A stretch of DNA of 64,000 nt from assembly GCA_017441925.1 (NCBI GenBank), contig JAFRUE010000011.1, positions 1 to 64,000 on the forward strand. Direction: 5' to 3'. This document shows, piece by piece, positions 15,156 to 23,472 of the stretch. Position 1 is the stretch's first letter; the number at the start of each line of letters is the position of its first letter. This DNA comes from Bacillota bacterium (GTDB taxonomy: Bacteria > Bacillota > Clostridia > Lachnospirales > Bianqueaceae). A program made the translations under genes and the position numbers. Under the pieces are notes generated by a model. It worked only from the letters and a program-made list of their open reading frames with translations. It did no database searches and had not been told where the DNA came from.

Positions 15156-16205
15156 TCACCTCCTATAGAGCAAGCGCTTCTCCTCGAGGATCCTGTTTCG
15201 CTCAAAAGCGGTCAGCCGTTCAAAGGCGTCGCAGGTTTTCTTCCAGACAAGAGGAGCGTTCTTGGCGGCATAATCATTGGACTGGCTCCCGTAGAAGCCC
15301 CATGCGAGGATCGTGCGGGCACCGGCATCGAAAGCCGCTTCGGCTGCCAGAACAATGTCTTCTTCTGCGCCGCGGGGATTGTTGTAAGCCTGGATCCAGA
15401 TATTGTGGTCTTTGCCGCATTTCCGGCTGATCTCGAGATTCTGCTTCGTGCCGCGGTATACATAATCGTACGGATCGTCGGGATGGCCGACCCAGTACGG
15501 ATCCGAGCCGATATTGTCGATCGTATCGATGCTGCAGAAACGTTCGATATTCGCGAGACTGATCCCGAAATGCTCGCCGAGCATGACACAGACAACGTTC
15601 TTCATGCCTTTGGAGGCAGAATAGGCAGTGACCTCGGAGAAATAATCAAGGAGCGTTTGTACTCTGAACTCGTTCACGTCGTCATCGGCAGTCTCAGGCA
15701 TCTCCCGGCCGTAGCGCTCGGCAAAAAGCCTACGGCAGCGCGGGCATGTACAGGTGTAGAGACGGCGTCCGTCGGAACCTTTTTTTGTCGGCATATGCGG
15801 CTCGTCCCAGAAGATCGTGCGGCAGCCGGTGAAATCCACGGCGTCGATCCATTGCTTTACCCAGGCGCGGTAATCCGGACTGTTGAGGCAGGCCCGGACA
15901 GGGTCCATGGATCCGTCAGAATAGTACATGTGGCTGTCAGGATAGTAGGCGAGAAAATGCGATTTGTCACCCGGAGGGCCGCCGAGCCCCCAGTTGTCCA
16001 TCCAGGTCTCAAGGCCTTCCGCCTCCGACATGGCGACCAGGTCCTTCATAACGTGGAGATGGCGGTCCCAGTCGGTGTGAGAAAGCATGTGGACGACCAG
16101 ATTGATGTTGTGATTTGTCATTTCCCGGAAATCCTGCTCGGCGTGGAAAGGCATCCTGTTGCCGTGATACGCGACGCCAAGCTTTAACGGTTTCATATCT
16201 GACAT
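15156..16205 (-). CDS. Uncharacterised TIM-barrel glycosidase-like protein
   Basis: A 349-aa protein I cannot place in a named family. It has the feel of an alpha-amylase/cellulase-clan barrel: strand-like segments LKLGVAYHG and NINLVVHML, a TIFWDEPH motif at residues 130-137 whose Asp or Glu could be catalytic, and later GSDPYW and ILAWGFYGS segments. A CTCPRCRRLF stretch could bind a metal. No signal peptide. AGGAGG six bases before ATG 16205 fixes the start. It sits between a 2-hydroxyacid dehydrogenase and an SGNH hydrolase in one operon. Glycoside hydrolase activity is inference from fold impression only. Confidence 0.75.
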   Translation of the reverse strand: MSDMKPLKLGVAYHGNRMPFHAEQDFREMTNHNINLVVHMLSHTDWDRHLHVMKDLVAMSEAEGLETWMDNWGLGGPPGDKSHFLAYYPDSHMYYSDGSMDPVRACLNSPDYRAWVKQWIDAVDFTGCRTIFWDEPHMPTKKGSDGRRLYTCTCPRCRRLFAERYGREMPETADDDVNEFRVQTLLDYFSEVTAYSASKGMKNVVCVMLGEHFGISLANIERFCSIDTIDNIGSDPYWVGHPDDPYDYVYRGTKQNLEISRKCGKDHNIWIQAYNNPRGAEEDIVLAAEAAFDAGARTILAWGFYGSQSNDYAAKNAPLVWKKTCDAFERLTAFERNRILEEKRLLYRR

Positions 16206-16256
16206 CTTAAGCCTCCTGTGATATGTAAGAGGGTATTATCCTGCGAAAGACCGTGC

Positions 16257-17267
16257 TTATGCCATCCGCGCGAGCATGTCCGCGGAGACCTCATACAGCG
16301 GGGCCTGGCCGGAATGGATGCGGCGGAATTCTTCCAGCATATAGAGGGACATGCGATGGACTTCGTTGCCGGTGCTGCCCGCGATATGCGGTGTCAGGAA
16401 GACGTTTGGCAGATCATAGAACGGGTGACCGGGTTCGGGCGGCTCAGGCCAGGTCACGTCGAGCACTGCGGTCACGTCAGGTTTCTCCCGCAGGACGCGG
16501 ACAAGGTCGGTCTCGACGACCTGCGCGCCGCGGCCGGTATTGATAAAGGCCGCGTTGTCCTTCATGTATTTGAAGCAGCTCTCGTAGTTCAGCATGCCGA
16601 CGGTCTGTTCATTATTGGCGATGTGGTTGGAAATCGTCTGGCATTCGGAGAAAACCTCTGCGAGCGACGCTTTGCGGACGCCGAGCGCGGCAGCTTTCTC
16701 TTCCGGCAGGAATGGGTCGAAAACCATCACGTCCACATGATAGTCTTTTTTAAGACGTTCGATCACCATCGTGCCGATCATGCCGGCGCCGAGGATGCCG
16801 ATCTTGACATCATAATTGCCCGGGAAAAGGCGGCTGTAAGCGCGGGCTTTTTCGATCCGGCCGGCGCTCTGATAGCGCATGGCCTGGTAGAAACCGACAT
16901 TCGCGAGCAGGATCTGGGACACGGCGTATTCCGCGACAGGCACACCGTTTGCAGCCCAGGCACTGTAGACGCGGATGCCGCGGGCGAGGAACGGCCGGGC
17001 AAAAGCCTGTACAGAGCCGGCGGAGTAATAGACTTCTTTCAGCCTGGGCAGATAGTCCGCGATCTGCTCTTCGGTGAGGACGGGCATGCCCCAGGTCGAG
17101 AAGATGACCTCGACATCGGCGAGCATGGGACGCAGTTCCTCGAGGTTCTGATTGGTCAGAACGGCAGAGCGGTCGAGGCCGGCGTGCTCTTCAAGCTGCG
17201 CGAGAGTTTCTTCCGGGTAGACGGCGAAAAGGCGGTCCTTTGCGTTACTGGCGAGAATACTTTTCAT
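16257..17267 (-). CDS. D-isomer-specific 2-hydroxyacid dehydrogenase
   Basis: A 336-aa NAD(P)-dependent dehydrogenase, divergent from the one at 10446. It has Rossmann motif GILGAGMIG, catalytic Arg in NTGRGAQV, an acidic residue in LDVTWPEPP and catalytic His in TPHIAGS. Substrate unknown; relatives reduce glyoxylate, hydroxypyruvate or similar 2-oxo acids. Second gene of the minus-strand operon, 30 bp after the RHH-domain gene and 51 bp before the TIM-barrel-like gene. A second enzyme of this class close by suggests the locus handles several 2-oxo or 2-hydroxy acids. Confidence 0.9.
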   Translation of the reverse strand: MKSILASNAKDRLFAVYPEETLAQLEEHAGLDRSAVLTNQNLEELRPMLADVEVIFSTWGMPVLTEEQIADYLPRLKEVYYSAGSVQAFARPFLARGIRVYSAWAANGVPVAEYAVSQILLANVGFYQAMRYQSAGRIEKARAYSRLFPGNYDVKIGILGAGMIGTMVIERLKKDYHVDVMVFDPFLPEEKAAALGVRKASLAEVFSECQTISNHIANNEQTVGMLNYESCFKYMKDNAAFINTGRGAQVVETDLVRVLREKPDVTAVLDVTWPEPPEPGHPFYDLPNVFLTPHIAGSTGNEVHRMSLYMLEEFRRIHSGQAPLYEVSADMLARMA

Positions 17268-17297
17268 AACGGCTCCTTTCAGTTGGCGGGATGACGG

Positions 17298-17948
17298 TCA
17301 GTTGGCGGAGAGGCCGGAACGATAGGCCGAGGCCAGCTCGGCGGCTTGCAGGGCGGGATCGTCCAGCGTCCGGAAATAGGTCTGCATGGTTTTTTCCAGC
17401 AGGGAAATACACAGGCTCAGGTGGTCCGCGGCCGCGTCAATATCATTCGCGTCGGCGAAAAGCCGAGGCAGCAGGACGTTCCGCGTGAAGATCCGTCCCG
17501 GTGAGGCCGGACTGACGAGGAAAAACTTCGCGCCTGCCGCATCGATGCGGGAGAGGTCGTCAAGATAGCTGTTCAGCAGGGCCTGGACCTCAGCCGAAGT
17601 CGTACGGGAAGACAGGCGCAGACAGCCGACGGGCTCGCCGTTTACGGACACGATGTCGAAACTGTATTTGACACTGGGGTTGTATTTGTAGCGGACGTAG
17701 GTCGCCATCTCCATGCTGCCCCAGTTGGAACGGATCTGCAGCTTGAGAGACGGAAGCACAGTGCTGACGCGGTCCGCGGTCTCCTTGACGAGCATGCGTG
17801 TACGCTGCTCGGGCGTATAGAGGCCGGCTTCACGGGCCAGCAGATGATCGATCATCTGAGAACGGCTCATACCCTGCTGGTAGGCTTTCTCATCGATCTT
17901 CTCAATGACCTCATCCGTCAGGATCAGACTGTACATTGACTTGCTCAC
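17298..17948 (-). CDS. RHH-domain putative regulator
   Basis: A 216-aa protein of unknown family. Residues 3-45 (SMYSLILTDEVIEKIDEKAYQQGMSRSQMIDHLLA, abbreviated here by position 5-38) look like a ribbon-helix-helix DNA-binding domain: a short strand, then two helices joined by a GMSRS turn. The rest is mixed alpha/beta with no recognised motif and may bind a ligand. GTG 17948 is chosen for its AAGGAAG site; ATG at residue 5 is possible. As the first gene of the four-gene operon, it is likely the local regulator, but this is inferred from domain and position. Confidence 0.7.
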   Translation of the reverse strand: MSKSMYSLILTDEVIEKIDEKAYQQGMSRSQMIDHLLAREAGLYTPEQRTRMLVKETADRVSTVLPSLKLQIRSNWGSMEMATYVRYKYNPSVKYSFDIVSVNGEPVGCLRLSSRTTSAEVQALLNSYLDDLSRIDAAGAKFFLVSPASPGRIFTRNVLLPRLFADANDIDAAADHLSLCISLLEKTMQTYFRTLDDPALQAAELASAYRSGLSAN

Positions 17949-17972
17949 AAAAAATCACTTCCTTTATGGAAT

Positions 17973-18001
17973 ATGGTAGCACGTATATTGGATTTTGTCA
18001 A
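17973..18001 (-). promoter_or_regulatory. Promoter of the four-gene minus-strand operon
   Basis: Minus strand: TTGACA, 17-bp spacer, TACCAT, about 25 bp before the RHH gene GTG. Confidence 0.65.
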
Positions 18002-18022
18002 TCAATTTATATAATAACTGAC

Positions 18023-18330
18023 GCAAAAATACTGCCGCCAGGGGTAGTCGCCTTCGGAAGCGGCCTTCCGAAGGTGCCTTCCGAGGCGGAACTGTCCCTT
18101 TCAGAACAGGCGATGGCGGTAAAAGCGCCTATTTTTTGTTTTTTTACCGCCAGAAAATCAGATAATAGCTGAATAATCAGTGAATTAAATGATTTTTTCA
18201 GCCGGAGAACTGTCCCTGAGAGCATCAACCAGCGGACAATCGGCAAAAACCTGTTCTAAAACCGCAAAAATACCGCCGGTAAACCCAAAACCGGCGGTAA
18301 AATAAGCACTTTTTTGAATTTTTACTGCCG
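18023..18330. repeat. Second intergenic inverted-repeat cluster (5-N23-5 elements)
   Basis: Three 33-bp elements with the same 5-N23-5 plan: CGGTA-N23-TACCG at 18117-18149, CTGAA-N23-TTCAG at 18169-18201 and CGGTA-N23-TACTG at 18295-18327. Hairpins accompany them: CCTTCGGAAG/CTTCCGAAGG at 18051-18074 and TACCGCCGGT/ACCGGCGGTA at 18271-18299. GCAAAAATACYGCC occurs at 18023 and 18264. GAACTGTCCCT motifs sit at 18088 and 18205. No gene is credible in 17949-18444; 18331-18444 holds nothing else I can name except a short sequence resembling a tRNA T-arm. Confidence 0.7.
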
Positions 18331-18444
18331 CAACCAACACAAGGCGGCCAGTGGACCTGAAAACAAGTCGGCAATCCCCAAAATCCAGTCAGTGGTCCCA
18401 GGCTTCGCGGCCAACGGACTCGAACCTTGCGCCGCAAAAGCGGA

Positions 18445-19110
18445 TTACGGTTCCCTTCGCTGCCGGCTGCGGTTCTGGATCCGCGGCATCAGGACCACGA
18501 TGGCTTTGAGAAGGGCGTAGAGAAGGATGATCTGGAGCGGCAGCAGGGCGACATTTGCGTAAACGCGCGGGATCAGGATCGCGAAGAAGCCTTTGCCGTA
18601 GAGGATCGAGGACCAGAGCGTGTTGAGGCCAAGGTTCAGAAAGACATTGATCAGCGTTTTGGAGATCACGCAGCGCAGCACCGTGACTTTGTTCTTATAG
18701 AGGAAAGAGCCGTATACAACGCCGCCGAGGAGCGCGGTGAGCGTGTACCCAGGGAAGAAAGGCCCACTCGGCTTGATCAGATATTTGAGAATATCACCGA
18801 GGCCGGCCGCGATCCCGCCTGTGACCGGACCGTAGAGCATGCCGAGCATGGCGGTCGCCAGATACGCTGGGCCGATGCGGAGCGTCTCTGTGACATAGAT
18901 GTTGAAAAAGGACAGGACAATGCTTACGGCGAGGACCATGCCGACACCGGCTACGCTCGTAAGCTGCGTGAATTCACGCGCACTGTCTTTATAGACGCGC
19001 GGCTGGGACACGAAAAAATCGCGCAGAGACGCTAACAGGTTTTTTTTCGGGCTGTTCGGCAAACCGGCAGACGAGCTGTTTGACGAGCTGTTCGACGGGC
19101 TTTCGTTCAT
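18445..19110 (-). CDS. folT: ECF transporter S component, folate (FolT) family
   Basis: A 221-aa membrane protein that would bind folate-type vitamins and work with a shared EcfA/A'/T energising module. The signature region GPFFPGYTLTALLGGVVYGSFLYK, followed by NVFLNLGLNTLWSSILYGKGF, matches the folate-family S component pattern; five to six hydrophobic segments are present. Residues 1-30 are Ser/Asn-rich and probably disordered. Its ATG overlaps the stop of the YihY/BrkB gene by 4 bp, so it is translated from that mRNA. No ECF ATPase or T component is in the window, as is usual for group II systems. Confidence 0.85.
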   Translation of the reverse strand: MNESPSNSSSNSSSAGLPNSPKKNLLASLRDFFVSQPRVYKDSAREFTQLTSVAGVGMVLAVSIVLSFFNIYVTETLRIGPAYLATAMLGMLYGPVTGGIAAGLGDILKYLIKPSGPFFPGYTLTALLGGVVYGSFLYKNKVTVLRCVISKTLINVFLNLGLNTLWSSILYGKGFFAILIPRVYANVALLPLQIILLYALLKAIVVLMPRIQNRSRQRREP

Positions 19111-20321
19111 GAAACGGACTCCTTTCCGGGCATGGCCGCGTCTTCAGGGGACGCAGACGAAGGGGACACAGCTGCAGGCGGGAGGGTAGTGGAAGGTACA
19201 CCCGCGGATGACGCAGTTGTCTGGGACATAGCAGACGCGGTTATAGTGGATACAGCCGCAGGAGATGTGGGCATAGACGCAGGAGATCCGGATACAGCCG
19301 CAGGTGGTGACGCTGGTTTGCTTCCGACGACCGCGGTGGATATCGGCGTCACATTGTCGGGAGCACTTGAGGCCTCATCAGCGGCTGCCGCACTGCTCTT
19401 CAGACGGGCACGTTCGGCTTTGCGGCGGGCCTTGTATTCTTCGCGGATCCGACGGTTCGCATCGCGGGTCCGCTGTTTTTTCTCTTCGCGGGTCCTAAGC
19501 CAGGCACGGTATTCCGGCATTTCGTAGAGGACCGCGCAGATCTCCATGCCTGCGAGCAGGCCAAGACTGTACCAGTAGAACCAGAACAGCACGGCGGCGA
19601 AACCGGACAGGCCTCCGTACAGCAATGAGTAGCGGATGACGGCTGAACGAATCAGATAGGAGAAGATCACACTGACGATCAATACCATGAAAGTGCTGAT
19701 CAGCGCGCCGGGCAATGTGCAGTGCCGGGACACTTTACGGCACGGGATGACGGTGTAGAGGCTCCACAGAACGAGGAAAAGGATCCCGACCGGGAGGATG
19801 GATTTTACAAAGGTGAAAGCCAGGGACAATACGCGGCTGCTGAAACCGAGCGTGACGAGGAAGCCCCGGATCGTTTCGCCGAAGACCGTCAGGACGAGCA
19901 GCAGCAGGACGCCGACTGCCAAGAGCAGCGTGAATACGATGGAGAGGATATAGCGGCGCAGCAGGGGACGGGATTCGCGTTCGCGGTAGACCATGTGGAT
20001 CGCGCTCATGATCGCGCGGATCATCATCGAGGACGACCATAATGCCATGATCGTCGCGAGTGAGAGCATGGCGATCGGCGAACCGGTCCGGCCGAGAGCC
20101 AGCCGCAGCAGTTCTTTTGTTTCATCCGGGATGGGCGACGTTTCGAGCAGTTCAGTCAGATAGCTTACGTTGACGATGTTGGAGGCCGACAGCCATCCAG
20201 ATACGATCAGAAGGAAGGGGATGATGGAAAGCGCGGTAAAAAACGCGATCTGCGCGGAATACGCTACCAGATCATCGTGCTTCAGACGCCGGATAAATGC
20301 CAGTAAAGCCGCTCTGAACAT
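19107..20321 (-). CDS. YihY/BrkB-family membrane protein
   Basis: A 404-aa inner-membrane protein with about six hydrophobic segments. The start MFRAALLAFIRRLKHDDLVAYSAQIAFFTALSIIPFLL is typical of the family, once called ribonuclease BN; function remains unclear. The last about 110 residues form an unusual tail: a Lys/Arg/Glu-rich helix and then a low-complexity Ala/Ser/Thr/Pro/Val stretch that is likely cytoplasmic and disordered. ATG 20321 follows GGGAGG; the open frame upstream is leader. It is translationally coupled to folT downstream. Confidence 0.9.
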   Translation of the reverse strand: MFRAALLAFIRRLKHDDLVAYSAQIAFFTALSIIPFLLIVSGWLSASNIVNVSYLTELLETSPIPDETKELLRLALGRTGSPIAMLSLATIMALWSSSMMIRAIMSAIHMVYRERESRPLLRRYILSIVFTLLLAVGVLLLLVLTVFGETIRGFLVTLGFSSRVLSLAFTFVKSILPVGILFLVLWSLYTVIPCRKVSRHCTLPGALISTFMVLIVSVIFSYLIRSAVIRYSLLYGGLSGFAAVLFWFYWYSLGLLAGMEICAVLYEMPEYRAWLRTREEKKQRTRDANRRIREEYKARRKAERARLKSSAAAADEASSAPDNVTPISTAVVGSKPASPPAAVSGSPASMPTSPAAVSTITASAMSQTTASSAGVPSTTLPPAAVSPSSASPEDAAMPGKESVS

Positions 20322-20364
20322 GCTGTCGCCTCCCTTCCTCAATAAATGTATAACAGGTATGTAC

Positions 20365-20393
20365 AATATATAAGATTTTTGCGGTGACGTCAA
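20365..20393 (-). promoter_or_regulatory. Promoter of the yihY-folT pair
   Basis: Minus strand: TTGACG, 17-bp spacer, TATATT, 43 bp upstream of the start. Confidence 0.7.
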
Positions 20394-20419
20394 GTTTTTT
20401 CAGAAGACGGCGGGCAGTG

Positions 20420-20448
20420 TTCGCAGAATCGCGCTCTTGTGGTATAAT
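20420..20448 (+). promoter_or_regulatory. Promoter of the LOG gene
   Basis: TTCGCA, 17-bp spacer, TATAAT, divergent from the yihY promoter. About 75 bp of leader follow before the LOG ATG. Confidence 0.65.
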
Positions 20449-20531
20449 ATGGAAAGAACGCACCGGACGCGCTGCAGACAGACGGCGGTCCGGAGAGCTT
20501 TTGACAAATCATTCCAGAAAGGAAATATTAT

Positions 20532-21077
20532 ATGAAGATCTGTGTTTTCTGTTCATCCGGCAGGAACCTGCCTGCAATATACTATACGGACGTCCGCGGG
20601 CTGGCGGAGCGGCTCGGACGTGAAGGGCACAGTCTGGTCTTCGGCGGATTTGCCGCGGGGCTCATGGAAACCGTCGCGGACGGATTTGAAGAGGCCGGAA
20701 GCGAGATCATCGGTGTGATCCCGGAGTCGCTGATCAGCCCGGTCAGGCATGTGCATAAGGGCTGCACCGAGGTGATCAGGACCGCGGATCTTGCCCAGCG
20801 TAAGCAGAAAATGATCGAGGTGGCGGACGGACTGCTGACGGTGCCTGGAGGGACGGGGACACTTGACGAATTCTTCTCGGCTGTAGCGATGAAACAGGCC
20901 GATGAGCTCGACAAACCGATCGTTCTGTATGATCCGAACGGTTTTTACGCGGATCTGATGCGCTGGTTCGAACGGGCCGGGCGGGAACAGTTCCTTGTCA
21001 AGCCGATGAAGGATCTGTTCATTTACTGCCGGACGGCAGACGAGGTCATCCGGGCTTTTGCCGGAGAAAAAGCCTGA
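20532..21077 (+). CDS. LOG-family nucleotide phosphoribohydrolase-like protein
   Basis: A 181-aa Rossmann-like protein of the LOG family (once annotated lysine decarboxylase). The defining PGGTGTLDE motif and the early GGFAAGLM glycine-rich loop are present. Plant and actinobacterial relatives release cytokinin base from its riboside monophosphate; bacterial members act on nucleotide monophosphates, and the physiological substrate here is unknown. AAGGAAA lies before ATG 20532. The GH35-like gene starts one base beyond its stop, so the two are probably cotranscribed although functionally unlike. Confidence 0.92.
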   Translation: MKICVFCSSGRNLPAIYYTDVRGLAERLGREGHSLVFGGFAAGLMETVADGFEEAGSEIIGVIPESLISPVRHVHKGCTEVIRTADLAQRKQKMIEVADGLLTVPGGTGTLDEFFSAVAMKQADELDKPIVLYDPNGFYADLMRWFERAGREQFLVKPMKDLFIYCRTADEVIRAFAGEKA

Positions 21078-21078
21078 A

Positions 21079-23382
21079 ATGGATGCTTTTTCCTATACGG
21101 CGGAGAGCCTGACGCGGAACGGCCGACCGTGGTTCCCCGTGATGGGAGAGATGCATTTCTCCCGCGTGGCGCCGGAGATGTGGGAGCCGGATCTCATCCG
21201 CATGAAAAGCGGCGGGGTGGAGATCGTCTCGACGTATCTGTTCTGGCTGCACCATGAGGAGATCAAGGGACGGGAAGACTGGACAGGATGCCGCGATCTG
21301 CGGCAGTTCCTGACACTGGTGAAAAAACACGGGCTGTACTGTTTCCTGCGGGTCGGACCGTGGGCGCATGGAGAGGCGCGGAACGGCGGGCTGCCGGACT
21401 GGCTCGTCCGCGAGTCGGAGGCAGAGGGATTCCGGCTGCGCAGCAATGATCCCGGATATCTGCGGTACGCGGACCGATGGATCGAAGCTATCGGGGAGCA
21501 GGCAGCGGAATTCACGGCCGCGAAGGGCGGTCCTGTGATCGGCGTGCAGATCGAGAACGAATACGGTCATGCCGGAGGACTCAGCGGACCCGAGGCGGAA
21601 GCGCACATGGAGCATCTGCTGCAGGCGGTGAAGAGATCGGGACTTGAAGTACCTTATTATACTGCGACCGGTTGGGGAGGAGCGGTGACGCACGGGCTGA
21701 TGCCCGTGATGGGTGGCTATTGCGACGCGCCATGGGACAGCCGCCTGACGAAGATCGAGACCAGTACGAATTTCCTGTTCCGGGTGGAACGGGACGATCA
21801 TGCGATCGCTGCGGACTGGACAGAAGGGACGGAGAAAAACGCCGGAGTGCCGGACGAGACAGCAAACGAACCGGCGGCGGGGCATATCGGGGCAGGAAAG
21901 GGACAGTTCCCTTATCTGACGGCCGAGCTTGGCGGCGGTATCATGCCGACGCGGCACAGACGGCCGATCGCGTCCGGACGCGACGCAGGCTGTATGTCGC
22001 TTGTAAAGATCGGAAGCGGAGCGTCGCTGCTCGGCTATTATATGTACTGCGGAGGGACGAATCCTCCTGAAAAAGCAACGACACTGCAGGAGTCCAAAGC
22101 GACCGGTTATCCGAACGATCTGCCGGTACTGAGTTATGATTTCCAGGCGCCGATCGGCGAATGCGGACAGCTAAGGGACGGCTTCCGCGAGATCCGCCTG
22201 CTGGCGTCTTTTGCGAAGGATTTCGGCGAGGATCTGTGCAGGATGCCTTTTGCCCCGCAGCCGGGCAATCCTTCGGATCCCGAAGATGCAGAAGAACTGC
22301 GTACTGCGGCGCGGTTCGTACAGGAGCCCGGCGGAGCACAGGGGTATCTGTTTATCAGCAATTACGCGAGACTGCAGGAGCGGCGTAACATCAGCGGTTA
22401 CGTCCCGACGGTGACGGATGCGGACGGCCGCGAGATCGTCCGGTTCCCGCAGAGCGTTACGATTCCTAAGGATGCGTATTTCTTCTTTCCGTTCGGCATG
22501 CCGTTCGGCAAGGCGGTGATCCGCTCGGCAACAGCGGTTCCGCTGATGATCCTTCAAAGCGCGAAAACAATGGTATTCTACAGCGTGCCGGGGATCGAAC
22601 CGGAGTTTGACATCGCGGGCGATGCGGACGGCTGGCGGATCCTTGTGCTGACGAGGGACGAAGCCCTGCGCGCTGCGAAAGTCTCTCGCGAAGGGACAGA
22701 TTATCTTGTCATCGCGGCCGATGGGGACATTTTGACCGACGAGACGGTCAGTCTGGAGATACGGGTCCGTGACGCTGTCCGGCCGAGGATCATGGTCTAT
22801 CCTGAATTTTCGGAAGGAGTGCTTGCACCCGACTGGACTGCATGCGGCAGAACGGATAAGGGGACAGTTTACGAGTACAGCCGCACCTTGCGGAATACGG
22901 CAGTCTGTGAGGCGAAAGCGATCACCCGCACGGCGGCGGCGAAGGTACGTCATGTGGAGACTTCCGAAGCCGCACAGGGCTTCCGTGTGACCTGCACACG
23001 GACCGGTTCGCCGGATGCGGCGGATATTATTCTGTCCGTGCTTTTTGATGGGGACATCGCGGAGATGCATACGGATTCCGCACGGCCCGGAGCACCGGTC
23101 ACATATGGGATGCTCTCCGACAGCTTCAGCCTGGGGACAGGGATGCCATGGGAGATCTGCGTGCCTCGTGGCGAAGACGCGGGTGATCCGGCCAGCGGAA
23201 AGATCGATGACCCAGCCGGCAGCGGCCCGGAAGTTTTCACCGCGGAGATCCTGATCGAGCCGCTCTCCGCGGACACGCCGGTCTACATGGAAGAAAGACC
23301 GGTTTTCGACGGGGACGGGACTGCATGCAGGATCCGGGAGATCCATGCGGACATCGTGTTTCGGATCCCGGTAATGAACTGA
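21079..23382 (+). CDS. GH35-like beta-galactosidase
   Basis: A 767-aa glycoside hydrolase. The N-terminal barrel has GEMHFSRVAPEMWEPDL, LRVGPWAHGEARNGGLPDW and VIGVQIENEYGH, where the NE Glu is the expected acid/base, and the nucleophile Glu is probably in TAELGGG. The C-terminal half is beta-rich and less conserved. No signal peptide, so it would cleave imported beta-galactosides in the cytoplasm. ATG 21079 is preferred with GGAG at 21063; a TTG at 21058 inside the LOG gene is an alternative start. The MATE gene follows with its own promoter. Confidence 0.9.
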   Translation: MDAFSYTAESLTRNGRPWFPVMGEMHFSRVAPEMWEPDLIRMKSGGVEIVSTYLFWLHHEEIKGREDWTGCRDLRQFLTLVKKHGLYCFLRVGPWAHGEARNGGLPDWLVRESEAEGFRLRSNDPGYLRYADRWIEAIGEQAAEFTAAKGGPVIGVQIENEYGHAGGLSGPEAEAHMEHLLQAVKRSGLEVPYYTATGWGGAVTHGLMPVMGGYCDAPWDSRLTKIETSTNFLFRVERDDHAIAADWTEGTEKNAGVPDETANEPAAGHIGAGKGQFPYLTAELGGGIMPTRHRRPIASGRDAGCMSLVKIGSGASLLGYYMYCGGTNPPEKATTLQESKATGYPNDLPVLSYDFQAPIGECGQLRDGFREIRLLASFAKDFGEDLCRMPFAPQPGNPSDPEDAEELRTAARFVQEPGGAQGYLFISNYARLQERRNISGYVPTVTDADGREIVRFPQSVTIPKDAYFFFPFGMPFGKAVIRSATAVPLMILQSAKTMVFYSVPGIEPEFDIAGDADGWRILVLTRDEALRAAKVSREGTDYLVIAADGDILTDETVSLEIRVRDAVRPRIMVYPEFSEGVLAPDWTACGRTDKGTVYEYSRTLRNTAVCEAKAITRTAAAKVRHVETSEAAQGFRVTCTRTGSPDAADIILSVLFDGDIAEMHTDSARPGAPVTYGMLSDSFSLGTGMPWEICVPRGEDAGDPASGKIDDPAGSGPEVFTAEILIEPLSADTPVYMEERPVFDGDGTACRIREIHADIVFRIPVMN

Positions 23383-23388
23383 AAAACC

Positions 23389-23472
23389 TTGCATTCATGC
23401 GCCGGACATGTATAATAAAATCATGCCCTGCGGGGATACAGATAGCGTCCCGGGCTGAATCCGGTCTGGGCA
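23389..23472 (+). promoter_or_regulatory. MATE gene promoter and structured leader
   Basis: TTGCAT, 16-bp spacer, TATAAT (23411-23416). The expected start point near 23423 coincides with a stem TGCCC/GGGCA (23424-23428 with 23468-23472) that encloses overlapping GGGA/TCCC and CCGG/CCGG pairings. The leader then runs 26 nt to the GTG. I cannot match it to a known riboswitch class; it may simply be a 5-prime stabiliser. Confidence 0.5.

Noticed and set aside
17936..18172. 78-codon plus-strand open frame
   Set aside because: Crosses the minus-strand promoter and the inverted-repeat cluster, no ribosome site, no motif.
18388..18422. tRNA-like T-arm (GGTTCGAGTCC on the minus strand, followed by GGGACCA)
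   Set aside because: The T-stem does not pair well, the acceptor length is wrong and no D-arm or anticodon arm can be formed upstream. At most a degenerate tRNA fragment; not annotated.
21897..21911. GGGACAGTTCCC palindrome similar to the dispersed motif
   Set aside because: Lies inside the GH35-like coding sequence and is explained by its codons; not counted with the intergenic motifs.
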